From Ecdyonurus torrentis (lineage: Eukaryota; Arthropoda; Insecta; Ephemeroptera; Heptageniidae), in contig OX439136.1 of NCBI GenBank assembly GCA_949318235.1, positions 14,789,890 to 14,853,889 of the forward strand: a stretch of 64,000 nt of DNA. Direction: 5' to 3'. Below are positions 27,925 through 42,988 of the stretch, one piece after another. The translations under genes were made by a program, and so were the position numbers. Below the pieces are notes generated by a model. That model worked only from the letters and a program-made list of their open reading frames with translations, had not been told where the DNA came from and ran no database searches. Each line of letters opens with the position of its first letter. Within the stretch, counting starts at the first letter, position 1.

Positions 27925-28145
27925 TGGGCGTTTTCGGTTTAAAAAATTCTTTAAAAAATTCTATAGCTTAAAATACGTAAAAGTATATCTAGTATTTCTC
28001 ATTTAAATTTTTCCGAAATCGGTCGGGTAGTTTTCTCAAAAATTGCAACAAAAAAAAAAAAAAAAAAAAAAAATGTTTTTCCCCATAAATAGTAAGTAAA
28101 GCTTTCCCCGCGTATCCCCGCGCGCTTAACTGATACGCTCCATTT
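27925..28145 (+). mobile_element. Family D element, copy 2
   Basis: Left end GGCGTTTTCGGTTTA and right end GCGCTTAACTGATACGCTCC are inverted partners. The interior shows the D modules with an A-run at 28049-28071 in place of the usual short A tract. Confidence 0.8.
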
Positions 28146-28992
28146 ATAACGTTTCATATAATAATACAGTATAGTATATTATACACACTTACACACAGTA
28201 TAATAATATAATATTATATAATATTAAATAATATAATAATATTATGAAAGAATGTTCCACACATAATATACAGATTTGTACAAATTAGATTTCTACAGTA
28301 CACAGATATTAGTGAACGACACGATCAGCAATTTAAACTAATTTTATTCAAAATACGTTTTGTAAATTTACTAAATGTTATTATAACTGATCATGTTAGA
28401 GCAGCTATAGAAATTTAAAGTATAATAATAGACTATTCATATGGAATTATAAAAACACAAAGCTTTTTTTTTTTTTTTTTTTTTTTTCTACTTTTGACGG
28501 TTAATAAAAATTTATTTTCATGCTCTACGTTTTCACATTATCTAATATTTTAAAATTTCCATTATTTCATTTTTTAGAATTATATAACAATATAACATAA
28601 CCAAAATGTTTACTCTGTATTCTCTCTACTCAAAATATATTATACACGTGTGTGAGAATAATGCATTAGTGGAAAGTAAAAATAAAAGTTTTCTATGGAA
28701 TCATTTCTTCATTATTTAACTATTTTGTGACTTCTATTTGTAACGAAAACAACAATACGGGGAGAGAGATAAAAATGTTACACACGAATCTGGAAAAAAA
28801 AAACAAAAAAAAAACATTCGTGCTTTCACAGTTTAGTTTGACGAGAGAAGTCACTTAGCTAAATTAATATTATTATTTCTTCATTTTTATCCCCAAAAGT
28901 AAATACGTTGTTTTTAAATACATTATTATTTTACCTTCTACATTCTACACAATAGATAATAGCTTTTACATGAAATTAAAATTATAAAATGA
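28146..28992. other. AT-rich stretch, nothing recognised
   Basis: A run of TATAATAATAT motifs at 28195-28245 and a T-run at 28465-28488. Confidence 0.6.
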
Positions 28993-29239
28993 GAATGGAG
29001 GTTATCGGTTTAAAAAATTGTTAAAAAATTTCTATGGCTTAAAACACGTAAAAGTATGTCTAGTATTTCTCATTTAAATTTCTCCAAAATCGGTGGAGTA
29101 GTTTTCTCAAAAATCGCAAAAAACGTGTTTTTCTCCATAAATTTTTTTTTTTTTCATCCATAAAAAAGCGTAATGTTAAATTAGGGGACCCTTAGCTTTC
29201 CCCGCAGCACCCCGCGCGCTAAACCGATAACGTCCATTT
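28993..29239 (+). mobile_element. Family D element, copy 3 (most complete)
   Basis: The left end AATGGAGGTTATCGGTTTA and the right end TAAACCGATAACGTCCATTT are inverse complements with one or two mismatches, which defines the D termini. It contains AAAATCGGTGGAGTAGTTTT, GCGTAATGTTAAATTAGGGG and CCCCGCGCGCTAAACC. Confidence 0.85.
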
Positions 29240-29397
29240 TAAAACATTTATTTAATTATTTATTTTTTTTATAAATATAACAATAATAATAAAGTCCTGA
29301 AGCTAAAAAAAACAAAACAAAAAAAACAGAAGGAATGACGTTTTAATGTAATATTAATGCGTATTATTCATTATGTTGTAATGCACATAGATTAAAC

Positions 29398-29755
29398 TTA
29401 AAGGAATAGACCAGAGAAAAACATAAGCATTTTTATATCACAAAACACTTGATGGGATGTACATAAATAACATTAGTTTGTCCCAAAACCCAACAGTAGC
29501 CCTGTAGCAGTGATCAGAAAATTCGACTTATGCAACCCACACAACATTAAATTTTCATACTAATTTTTGCGTGTTTCTGACGTCATAAACATGAATTTTC
29601 ACGCAAATAGCATACTTTAAAGGGTTTTTTTCACTCTTTCTTGTGGGGCCACATTTATATTCTTGTAAAATTTATCATCAGTTTTGTAGATCACATTTTG
29701 TGTTTAATGATTAAAAAAAACATGTTGTTGTTGTTTCATGTTTTCTGTGCCTGTA
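29398..29755 (-). mobile_element. Family B TTAA element, copy 2 (reverse)
   Basis: Starts TTAAAGGAATAGACCAGAGA and carries the inverse of the B modules, including TGACGTCA at 29578-29585 and TGTGGGGCCACATTT. The right end has mutated to GCCTGTAA. Confidence 0.85.
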
Positions 29756-30480
29756 AGAAAGATTGGATTATATTGTAGAAAATTAATATTCTAAAAAATA
29801 AAAATATAAACTTCTTTAAATTTTTAAATAATGTAAAATAATAACAATAAAAAATTGTATCAATATGCATAATATAATATTTTATACCATCTCAAGTTGA
29901 TTTTCAATTCTGAATGCGAGATTTTTTTTTATTTTATTTTTGCAATGCAAAATACAAAAGCAGTAATCAGTATGCAAAAAGTATACCAAAGCCATCACTT
30001 TTTTTATATATATTATTCAAATGTGATCTATTTTACATATCAATCGATCAATATCTGACTCGGGTGGTTGTTGTGATTTTTTTTTCTTTTTTGCTACATT
30101 TTGCCATTATTAATATATCTAGGGTAAGTGTTGAAAGTTAAAGAATATGAAATATTTTTAGCTTTGATTTTTATTTTACAGATAAAAAAAATGTCTAACA
30201 AGTAAGAGAACTTTATCTATATAATAGGCTTGACTACAATAACAATGTAGTGAAGACTTTTTTTTTCTTCTCCTTTTGTACCTCTCATTTGCTAAAGTGC
30301 ATTTAATAAAGACATTTTAGAATATTATTCAATTAATAATGTAGCTGTTACATTCTATTTGCAATAATTATTTTATAAATTGACTTTTTTTTATTATTTT
30401 TTTTAACGTGTAAAAATGTATTATAATTTTCTATTAAACATTTTTAGTTATGGTGCAGTAGTTTTTGAAAATATGCAATT
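29756..30480. other. AT-rich stretch, nothing recognised
   Basis: No repeat copy or coding signal; the frame at 29914-30141 is phenylalanine/serine-rich and unsupported. Confidence 0.6.
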
Positions 30481-30653
30481 CAGGAGCGTATGCAGGGGGA
30501 GGGGGGAGTCCAGTCCGGACCCCTTCCTCTGCCAGGTCTAAGAAATCATGAGTAAAAGATTCCACCTCTAATCAACAAATTTTACCCACTTTACCTACCC
30601 CACTTCAGTTTTAGCTTGAACCCTCCCGTTGCAAAATCCTGGCAACTCCACTG
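30481..30653. mobile_element. hAT-like MITE with 8-bp target duplication
   Basis: Left end CAGGAGCGTATGCAGGGGG; right end, inverted, CAGTGGAGTTGCCAGGA. The 8 bases on the left, ATGCAATT, match ATGCTATT on the right with one mismatch. 173 bp, GC-richer than its flanks, with paired GGAGTCCAGTCCGGACCCC near the left end. CAG termini and an 8-bp duplication are hallmarks of hAT elements. Confidence 0.75.
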
Positions 30654-30790
30654 ATGCTATTCAATGCATAATTATACAAAGGTATGTTTTTTGTTTTAAA
30701 TTTTCTCTCTATATCTCGCGCATTTGTGATTAGCTAGAACGCACCATCGTTACATGAAGAAAGAAATGATATCAAATTTATACTGTACTT

Positions 30791-30793
<3 letters not shown>

Positions 30794-30877
<84 letters not shown>
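30794..30877. repeat. (TA)n microsatellite
   Basis: About 41 TA units. From here to 31592 no further feature was seen. Confidence 0.96.
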
Positions 30878-30878
<1 letters not shown>

Positions 30879-31592
30879 TTCTTTTCATATTGTGTTTTTG
30901 TACTGTACACCTTTTCCATGACTTTTACCATAGTCCCGTCATACGTACATTGTTATATCGACGTGTATACAGTGCAATGGAAACCACACGTACACACGGA
31001 CCTACGTTTTACTATAAACATTGCGGAAATTACACTGTTAAGTAAGTTATAATAGTTGCTGAAAACACTATCATCATTATTGCGCATTTATTTTTATCAT
31101 AGTGTAGAAGCACTATCATTAATGGAGCTCATATATATGATAAACTTCTTAAATAATAATATTACACTAATTTATTCTGTAACTTTAATGTACATTATAT
31201 TGTAACGACACCTAAAATTACACGTAAATTTTAAATTACACTCGTACATCGCCAAATACATCGCCAAATAACTGATGCGGTTAACATGACTTCAAACAAT
31301 ATCGTAATGAAAATTTAACCATAATGAATTTGTAATAGCACTTTTATTTAATTTAAATTTAATTTAATTTTTTTTAATCTTTTTCAGTCTGATTTTCAAT
31401 TAATTTTATTCATCATTTCAATCGATGAGTTTTTTTAATGATAAGAACGATTTATGTAAGAATATTGAAGTTGTGCAGAAACTTATGTTTTTGTAAGTAA
31501 TGTAGTTTACTTATTTAATTTTTTGTTTGTTTGTTTATGACAATCATTTCTAATTATTTTGTAAAAAAGAAACAATAACACTCAAAAAAGTG

Positions 31593-31826
31593 TGCGTTAC
31601 CTAACTTATTTGTGATAAACACTTTTGAGTTATTATGAGCAGCTAAAATAATGCATTTTAGCAAATGATTAACAATAGCTAATTTAAATTAAAATAGCCC
31701 AAAAAAAGGAAAACAACTTAAATTAGCTATTGTTAATAATTTGCTAAAATGCATTATTTTAGCTGCTCATGATAACTCAAAAGTGTTTATTTCAAATACA
31801 TTAGGATTCGTAACTAAGATAACGCA
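31593..31826. mobile_element. 234-bp hairpin element
   Basis: Two arms of about 95-115 bp are inverse complements, almost perfect in the inner part. AGCAGCTAAAATAATGCATT on the left pairs with AATGCATTATTTTAGCTGCT on the right, continuing through TAGCAAATGATTAACAATAG. The tip is AAAATAGCCCAAAAAAAGG. The outer arms (TGCGTTACCTAA and AAGATAACGCA) are more diverged. Probably a young foldback insertion. Confidence 0.75.
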
Positions 31827-32349
31827 ATTTTTTTTTTCTTTTTTTTTTTTTTTTTTTTTTTTTAGTGAACTTAAAAGCTCATGCATAACTGTTCATTTTA
31901 TGGGATGAACGAAATGAATAATAGAAATTTGGACATTATGTTGCAATTATAAAGTAATATATTATTTACTGCAACTTTAATATATTACAGTAAGTATTAT
32001 TCTGAATATGTCAAACAGAAAAAATATTATTTGAGATTCATAATAAAATTGCAATATTTGAATATTACAGAGAAATGAATAAAGTTTTTGCAATGTAAAG
32101 TAACCTCTAGCTGTTTTTATTTTTTTATTTACAAACTTGGCAAGCAATGCTCCCAACTGTCCTTCATGTTATATTGAAGCTACTGAATTTCAATATTTAC
32201 ATATATTATGAAGTAGACATTTTACTTTACAGTAAAAGTTTTTCAAAAAGTTGTGTATTGTGTAGAAAAAATTTTCAATTCTTTTTTATAAAATTGTATA
32301 GAAGTTATTGAATATTATAATACAGGGCATGTTAGCAATATAATATGGA
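31827..32349. other. AT-rich stretch, nothing recognised
   Basis: T-runs at 31828-31863, otherwise featureless. Confidence 0.6.
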
Positions 32350-32622
<273 letters not shown>

Positions 32623-32700
32623 AATAAATGTATAGTAAAGGGGATACATAATTTTAATCTCTTTCGTTTATATATGGATCTTTTAATATATTCTTTTAAT

Positions 32701-33043
32701 TTAAAGCCATGGACCACATGAAACAGCACGTTCTTTTTAATGAACAAACGCAATGGGATCTATAAAACTAATGACAATTTTTACTAGAATGTAAATGTGG
32801 CCCCACAAGAGAGCGTGAAAATACTGTAAAGTATGCAATTTAAGTGAATATTTCTGTTTATGACTTTAGAAACAGGTAAAAATTGGTAGGAAAAATGTTG
32901 TGCGGGTTGCATAAATCAAAAATTACTGATTACTATGGTACGGCACTGTTATTTTGTTTTAAGCCCAACTATTTATATAAGTCCCATCATTTGTGTTTTG
33001 TGATAAATGCTTATTTTTTTATCTTGTCTGTAGGTGCCTTTAA
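32701..33043 (+). mobile_element. Family B TTAA element, copy 3
   Basis: Left end TTAAAGCCATGGACCAC; right end GTAGGTGCCTTTAA, where GGTCTATTCC has decayed. Interior modules are complete, including CACAAGAGAGCGTG and GTGCGGGTTGCATAAATC. Confidence 0.85.
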
Positions 33044-35414
<2,371 letters not shown>

Positions 35415-35731
35415 CTGCCTGCAAAATCAGGTACTGCGGGATTTGAATAAAAAAAAAATCGTAAAGAAAGCAAAATCTGAAATTTTTGCACAGTGATACA
35501 AAATGTAAAAAAAAAATTGGGGGCCACTATGCTAGATTCTAAATTATGAAGTTTTAGTCCCATAAGAGCTCATGTTAATTTCAATAATTATTTTCTCTTT
35601 TATCTGATGGTCATGAATTCTAAAAATTTTATCATAGGTAGCTGTTACTATTAACTTTCAAATGGCATCATAAAGTATCTAAGTTTTCTTTTTAAATTTT
35701 GAGATACAAGTCATCTGAATACAACCCTTAA
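35415..35731 (+). mobile_element. Family E1 element, copy 2
   Basis: AATCAGGTACTGCGGG at the left, CAGTGATACA, TTTTAGTCCCATAAGAGCTC, CTGATGGTCATGAATTC, TTATCATAGGTAGCTGTTAC and right end AACCCTTAA with TTAA at 35728. The left terminus is degraded. Confidence 0.8.
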
Positions 35732-35999
35732 CAATTATCATAATTTTATGATATCAGTGTGATAACCTACACTATTACTATGTTTATTTATTATAATTAC
35801 AATTATCGCGCAGTTACGGCAAAATAATAAAGAAATACATATATTACAAATTAAATTGAAACATTTAATTTATTTCATGCTCCAGTGAACAAAAATATAA
35901 AACTTATATTTATAATATTAAATAGTAAATTATAAACTAACTTTTTATTTTTATTTTTTTATTATTATTTAATATTTATTATGCATATTTAACAGAATT

Positions 36000-36214
36000 T
36001 ACTGGTTTTAAAAAGCCTTAAAAATGTTATATGTATTGCTTAAAACACGTAAATATGTGTCTAGTATTTCTCATTTAAATTTCTCCAAAATCGGTGTAGT
36101 AGTTTTCTCAAAAAATCGCAAAAAATGTGTTATTCCCCATAAGCGTAATGTTAAATTAGGGGACCTCGTAGCTTACCCCGCGTCACCCCACGCGCTAAAC
36201 CGATAAGCTCCATT
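36000..36214 (+). mobile_element. Family D element, copy 4
   Basis: CTTAAAACACGTAAATATGT, TTCTCATTTAAATTTCTCCA, AAATCGGTGTAGTAG, GCGTAATGTTAAATTAGGGG and right end CGCGCTAAACCGATAAGCTC. A 60-residue open frame across it is a by-product; the other D copies do not conserve it. Confidence 0.8.
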
Positions 36215-36780
36215 GAGGAATTTTAACATCAGCAGTAAAAAATACAGAAGAGTAACCAATGTTTAATGTACGTATGTTACATTATTCAGGCAGTGTAATG
36301 CACTTTTAAGCAGATTCAAAAAGTTACAATTAAGCAATATATTTTTTATTAAAAATATTTATTGATGTGAATATAATCTATCTGAAAAAAATAATATTAA
36401 ATATTTTGTAATCTTCATAAAATTATTATTTTTTTTAAATTATTAAATTACAAATTTTATTAAGTCTTACATACTACAAAATCAATAAAAAAAAATAATA
36501 AAAAAAAAAAATACCTTCATAAACTTGACAGCAAATTCAAATTACATTAAATAAAATTTTAAATTACTTTTTGCACGCCACTAACATTTTTTAATATAAT
36601 TAACTAACTACATTTTGTATAGGAAAAAAAAATGTTATATATTTTGCTGCCGTAAAATTTAATTTATTTATATGGACATAGTTTCCTTATTTCACACGTC
36701 CAAGATGACTTCAGGGTTAATATACTGTATAAACATGGTTTATTTATAATATTGACATATTTGCTAAAGTAATGATTTTT

Positions 36781-36836
<56 letters not shown>

Positions 36837-37478
36837 TATACACACATACACACACACACACACATTTTAATGAACAATAAATTACGTTCATTTTTTTTTT
36901 TACTTTGACGTACAGTATGTTTAAATGGCATTAAATTTGTCATTTTTTTTTGTATTTTTTTTTTATTATATTTTACAAAATAATAATAAAAAATTGGCAG
37001 AATATATAAATTTTCATTGCAATAATTATTATTTTATAAACCTTGTATTTTATATTTATTGTGTTTTTTTAATAGTATTAAAATTCAATAAAAAAATAAA
37101 ATCAGCACATTTTATATTATAATTAATAAAGTCTTGGGGTAAAAATCTTCCCATATAGCACTTTTTTTTTTTTTTTTTTTTTTTTTCGTAATTAAATTCC
37201 AAGTGAAAACGGAGTATGTGTCTCGCCTTCGTCGGTTTAGTCTGTCTGTACAACAGACTGTGCATCTAAAATACTGTAAAATTTACTGTATCATATACAT
37301 ACTATGGTTTGATGTATTGGTGCTTTCTCTGCTACCAATCGCAGAAAAAAGTGTGGAGTTGATCAATTTTATTTCCCATCTTTTAACATCGCAGGACAAT
37401 ATTTTTAGCATGTTTTAAATCCCTTTTCAACTTACTATTTTATCATTTTGAATACTAGGTTGATAATTACGTACCATA
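36215..37478. other. AT-rich stretch, nothing recognised beyond simple repeats
   Basis: T-runs at 36891-36902 and 37161-37186. Frames at 36925-37418 have no domain. Confidence 0.55.
36784..36864. repeat. Compound (CT)n(CA)n microsatellite
   Basis: About 22 CT units pass directly into interrupted CA units at 36827. Confidence 0.95.
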
Positions 37479-37769
37479 CCTTATTATCCATAAATTAGAC
37501 ACCAACACGTTGATTTTGTATTATATTTTCATTTATTTTCATTTTAGTGGTTGTTTCATGCATCTGACGTCACAATGTACCGATAGGGTCATGATAGGGG
37601 TAAAAAACTTGAGTGAGGGGCTTAAATTTATCACATGACCAGAGCGGTGACTGTGATTGGCGGCGGTACATTATAACGTCAGATACGTGAAATAACCGTC
37701 AAAAAGAAAATAAATGAAAATAAATACAAAATCAACGTGTCGGTGTTTAATTCATGGATAATAACTAAT
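37479..37769. mobile_element. Family C foldback element, complete copy
   Basis: Palindromic over about 290 bp. The arms carry TTATTATCCATAAATTAGAC and its inverse, then CAACACGTTGATTTTGTATT, TTTTCATTTATTTTCATTTT and TCTGACGTCACAATGTACCG with inverse CGGTACATTATAACGTCAGA. The tip has GGTCATGATAGGGG. No TTAA at the ends. Similar in build to family A but different in sequence. Confidence 0.8.
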
Positions 37770-38264
37770 AACTATAATAAGGTGCTAGCACCAAAACCGG
37801 TAAGTTTTTAATGAGGGATTCTGTTAAAATTTATTCTTCTTTTTAAAGAGCAAAAATTTCAAAAAAAATTTATTATTAATATAATATTTTTTATTATTGT
37901 TGTTTTTACACCTAGTTCAGTTAGTTTTATATTTAAAACAAACAAACGCAAATATATAAAAATCAATACATATCTTTTAGTTATAAAAACAATTTTTCAT
38001 GCATTTTTTCCTTAAGTAATTTATATATAAAAGAAAAATAATAATGATAATCTAAAAGCAATCACATAGAGATTTATAAAACAAAGTGCTTTTTTATACA
38101 TACGTACGTACGTATTATAAATCAACAATGAAAAATTAGAATTTTTAGAATCTGCATACTTATTTACTTTTAGAGTGGCAAATAAATCATGTAACATTTC
38201 TGACTGGACTATTTTGCATTACAAATCAATTTACATTTTGTTTTATACAAAAGAGTATATAATA

Positions 38265-38406
<142 letters not shown>

Positions 38407-38570
38407 AAATGTTTTATTGATTGTTTTAAAAACAGAGAATTTGAAATGAGTAAACTTGACAAACAAGAATTTATTATGTATTCATTACTGATTTTTGTAT
38501 TTAATTTAACTTAATAAAGGCACAGCAAACTTTTTTTTTATCTTTTATATTATTAGAATAATAATTACAA

Positions 38571-38700
38571 CCCTTAGTTTCCACAAAAATTGGACATTAA
38601 AACGTTGATTTTGTGTGTATTTTTATTTTGACGGTTTAGTTAGGTTATCATCTGACGTCACGATATTTTGAGACCCATCAGCCAATCAGAGACTAGACAC
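38571..38700. mobile_element. Family C half-element (left half only)
   Basis: CCCTTAGTTTCCACAAAAATTGGACATT corresponds to the left arm of the complete copy, then AAAACGTTGATTTTGTG, TTTTTATTTTGACGGTT and CATCTGACGTCACGAT. The sequence departs from family C at the palindrome centre and the right half is missing. Confidence 0.7.
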
Positions 38701-38721
38701 TCGATAACATAACATAACTAA

Positions 38722-38873
38722 GCATTCTAGAGTAAATAGGAGGTTCGCAAAAGTAAGAAACCCTTTTTGACAAAATACACATATTTTTTTTTCATTTTTT
38801 AAAATTTTTTCAAAACCTTGGTTAAAATGTTCGACATTGAAATAATTTTTTAAAAAATCGGGGACTGAAGAGG
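38722..38873 (+). repeat. Family F repeat, copy 2
   Basis: Same module order as 19215-19360, beginning GCATTCTAGAGTAAATAGG and ending TCGGGGACTGAAGAGG. It lies between a family C half and a family E1 copy. Confidence 0.7.
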
Positions 38874-38926
38874 AACGTACTTGATATAGAAAGTGAGAAA
38901 ATGTACGAAAATGTCAGGATACCCAC

Positions 38927-39263
38927 TTAAGGTTTATAGATGGTTTGTATCTTAAAATTTAAAAAGAAAACCACGAAACTTTATGATGCCATTTGAAAGT
39001 TAAATGTAATAGCTACCTATGATAAATATTTTTAGAACCCGTGACCATCAGACAAGAGAAATTATAATTATTGATATTAACATGGGCTCTTAAGGGACTA
39101 AAATTTCAAAAAATCCTAATTTAAAATATAGCATGGTGATCCCCTAGTTTTTTTTACAATTTTGAAGATACCATATTCTAATGTATCACTGTGCAAAATT
39201 TCAGATTTTTCTTTGTTTACAATTTTTTAGTCAAATCCCACGGTACCTGATTTCCCGCCTTAA
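38927..39263 (-). mobile_element. Family E1 element, copy 3 (reverse, both TTAA ends intact)
   Basis: Left end TTAAGGTTTATAGATGG; right end GGTACCTGATTTCCCGCC then TTAA. This is the best E1 copy for defining boundaries: 337 bp. Interior has GTGACCATCAGACAAG, GGTGATCCCC and CACTGTGCAAAATTTCAGAT. Confidence 0.85.
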
Positions 39264-39656
39264 CGAAGCAGAATAATAATAACAATAATAAAGTGTTCAG
39301 GTGGAAATCATAAAAAAGTGAAACTTTGTCATATTCAATTAATATTTCCCACCAATTATTCAATATTGTTGTGTATTATTTTTTTTTTAAATGTAGACAA
39401 ATTCTCAAGATATAAAATATAATTTGCATAATTTTATAAGCTAATTTATTTTATACCTTAAATATTCATGATAAAAGCTTTGAAAATTGTGTTAATTTTG
39501 TAGTACCTTTTGATGTCAGTGTTAAAACAAGATTTTAATTAGGCTTTTAAGTTTTGTAATAATACATGTTGAATTTATTTAGAATGTAATATGAATAGTT
39601 ATATATGAGAAAAAGGATACATTATACATACATAGTTTAAAATGTATAAGTTAGTT

Positions 39657-39660
<4 letters not shown>

Positions 39661-39719
<59 letters not shown>

Positions 39720-39817
39720 AAAGGTATCATTTGGTAGAGATATAGGGATTGTGGTTTTGTGCTTTGGGGATGAAAAGAGAGTCTGTGGGAGAGTACAGTT
39801 TGAAACATCAAGATTGA

Positions 39818-39850
<33 letters not shown>
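39661..39850. repeat. (CT)n and (GA)n microsatellites about 100 bp apart
   Basis: CT at 39661-39714 and GA at 39822-39850. They are complementary and could pair. Confidence 0.92.
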
Positions 39851-39853
<3 letters not shown>

Positions 39854-40776
39854 AAGGAAAAGCCAATACTTGCCTCCTAGATAACTTCAAACAGGTGACC
39901 GCCTTAGCACTTTAGCATTTGATAATAAAGTTACATATTGATACATTAGAAGACAACAGTAATTTTAAATAATAAATGATAATAAAAGTACTATATTAAT
40001 GTACATATGTCTAAAAATAAATGATGTTTAATGTATAAATTATTTGTAGAAAAAAATTTAAATTGTTGCACAAATTAATTGAGTATTAAAAATAACTTAC
40101 AAAATATATAATTTAAAATTTCCAAAAATAATTTAATATTATTTTAAAATATTTTTATATTTATAATTTCTGTGTCGTAATTTTTTATACTGAACAGGAA
40201 TTACTTTATTGCTTTACAAACAGTTGATTTTGTCAAATTCGTACTTCTGTATGTAGTAGGTAGTGGAAGTTATTTTGGGAACTAGAAATAAATGAGTGCT
40301 TGAATTTTGAATCGTAGTTGATTTGTTTCGTTATTCCAAAGATACTAAAATATGAATTGAATACTAGATACGTTTGTTTTGAGTCAATATTTGAAACGAA
40401 GACACGTGATTTTAATAGTTTTGAAAATACAATACAAATAAGTAAAAAAAAAAAAAAAAATGTAATATACCATGATATACGTCTTCAAAGTTTAACTTAA
40501 AAAGTCGATTGTTTGATAGGCGCCAAAGGGTGTCTAAAACATCACTTCATTGGAATAGTATAGTTGTGATATCGACTGAATCAAATGGAAGCTGAGAGAG
40601 AGGATAACGTCACACGGAGCTGAATTTTCAGCTTCAATGAAACTGCCAAGAGTGTTGATTTAAGTCAGAATAGAACAATAAAATCCAGCGATAGGATTCT
40701 CTCCGTCTCTGTCTCACTCGCACAATCTAACTGTAACGAAAAATATAAATATAATTAATATAAATTTTTATTATAT
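39851..40776. other. AT-rich stretch; non-repetitive balanced-composition island at 40500-40735
   Basis: The island holds AACGTCACACGGAGCTG and CCGTCTCTGTCTCACTCGC, is less AT-biased than its flanks and matches no other segment here. It could be regulatory DNA or a non-coding exon. No open frame of note. Confidence 0.35.
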
Positions 40777-41114
40777 TTAAAACCATAGACCACTTAAAAC
40801 AACATGTTGTGCTTTTTAATGAATAAACACGAAATACGATCTTCAAAACTAATGACAATTTTTACCAGAATGTTAATGTAGCCCCACGAGAGAGTGTGAA
40901 AAAACTGTGAAGTATGCAATTTGAGTGAAAATTCATGTTTACGACGGGGCAAAAATTAGTATGAAAATGTTGTGCGGGTTGCATAAATTGAATTTTCTGA
41001 TGACTGCTACGGGGCTACTGTTTGGTTTTGAGACAAACTAATGTTATTTATGTAAATCCCATTAAGTGTTTTGTGATATAGATGCTTATGTTTTTCTCTG
41101 GTCTATTCCTTTAA
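40777..41114 (+). mobile_element. Family B TTAA element, copy 4
   Basis: TTAAAACCATAGACCACTTA at the left and GGTCTATTCCTTTAA at the right. Complete modules; TGACGTCA reduced to TTTACGACGGGG. Confidence 0.88.
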
Positions 41115-42105
41115 TGCTTCTAAATTTTCTTATTATAATGTAGAATTCTATCTCATATCTCTCTCTCTCTCTCTCTTTCATTCCATCACTTGCTTGTCTT
41201 TACGTTTCAATTTTACAAAGCTATCTAAAATATTTCAAAATGAACTTCGTATTTATTTAATATTATACAAACTACAAATTACTTTTATTTCGGTTCAGTA
41301 ACAATGAAAATAACAAATATGTAGCAAAAGTAATAATATCAAAGAGGAAATAATATAAAAAAAAATTCCAGTCAAAGAAAATGTTTATGCAACCGTGATA
41401 GAAAAATAAACATTTAAATAAAATTGTGTACAATATCAAAATATTGTTTTAAATTTTTTTTTCTTCTTATTTTCCATTTATTAATAATAAATATATTGTA
41501 TGTACTGTACGTATACTTTCAAAAACAATCGTGACTAGATTTTTTTTTTTTTTTTTGCATGAAAACAAATGAATGATGTAAAGGAGAACAGAGTTTCAAA
41601 AATGAATTAGAATTGTAAATTTTTATTTCATTAGGAATACTACCAAAACCTTATTTTGAATATGAATTTAAGTTTCGAAGATACAATAATCTTTAACTTA
41701 AATTTCCAATCAGGTTTGGACTATCCGTAAGGCTAACTCAGCAGTCCCTGAGTTACACCCCTTAAAATGATTCTTAAGATAAGAATCTGACTGGTCTCCT
41801 TTCATCAAGTCTGATCCATTTTGCAATAAAAAACGTGATAATTTTAATTTGAACAATCCTGAACGATTTTGAGAGTTTAAAAATGGGAGGGGGAGGTTCT
41901 ATTAAGAAGACAGAGATATTTTAACAAACATTATTGTTACCAAAAATGGAGCTTTTAGAGCTCACTGTCCATGTAATATTTTTAAATAAGATTACATTGA
42001 TTGAAATAAACTTATGAAAAGTTGCCTATTTATTTATTTATTAATGCACTTAACATATTAAACTAGACGCTGAACATTAAAAAATATGAAGAAAAATCAT
42101 TTTTA
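41115..42105. other. AT-rich stretch, nothing recognised
   Basis: Short (CT)n at 41158-41177. GGCTAACTCAGCAGTCCCTG near 41732 sits in a slightly GC-richer patch with no second copy. Confidence 0.5.
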
Positions 42106-42452
42106 TTAAGGGAGTAGGGTACCGACCTTATATATCTCAAAAACTAAAAGTGTTTTGGGTCTAAATTTGGTGTCATTGTGTATCTAAGCTAAGGGTCACA
42201 CCTAACCGTGATAAAAATTTCATGATGTTTGACCGTCCCGAAAAAAAAGAAAAAACGTTGTTGAAATTAGCATTGAGCCATATGGGCTTAAAATTTCAAT
42301 AAATCATATAAAATTAATTTGCACGGTGACCCCCCAAAATTGTTATATATTTGAAATTGTATCAAGCTGAAGTATCATTGTGCAAAATTTCAGATTTTTT
42401 TGACGAGAAAAGTTTGAGTCTAATGGCCGACATCGGTTCCCTACTCCCTTAA
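42106..42452 (-). mobile_element. Family E2 TTAA element, copy 2 (reverse)
   Basis: TTAAGGGAGTAGGGTACCGA at the left and CGGTTCCCTACTCCCTTAA at the right. Contains AAAGTGTTTTGGGTCTAAAT, CACACCTAACCGTGATAAAA and GTTTGACCGTCCCG, the inverse of copy 1. Confidence 0.88.
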
Positions 42453-42808
42453 ATAGAATAAGTTTATTTTCATCATAAAATATCAGTTTGCATTACAATA
42501 CATTTTTATCTAGTATTATTTAAACTCCATGTATAAAAATAAAACATCATGTACGTTTTTTTATATATATCAGGTTTAATCCAGTTGACTGTTCTTTTAT
42601 TATTATTTTTTTTTTCTTTCCTTACAGTTTCATTTAAAAAGTTACTCATCCTCTTTGTATAATAAATGTACCATGTCAGACAGACGTTATTACTGTTATT
42701 ATTCGCTCACTACGCTGTAGGTTGAGTCAGTCTTAGGGAAATAAGCCTAAGATATTACCTTAGACTTATTATGTTATACGTAGAGAGACCTTGCTATCGC
42801 ATTATATC

Positions 42809-42842
<34 letters not shown>

Positions 42843-42934
42843 TCTTTCTTTTTAATAAATTGCCATGTACAAATTTTCATAACTTGATAAAAATATAATT
42901 TATGTATATATGTATTATATATATTATATATATA

Positions 42935-42988
<54 letters not shown>

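Noticed and set aside
36024..36206. 60-residue plus-strand frame
   Set aside because: It lies inside a family D copy and the frame is broken in the other three copies.
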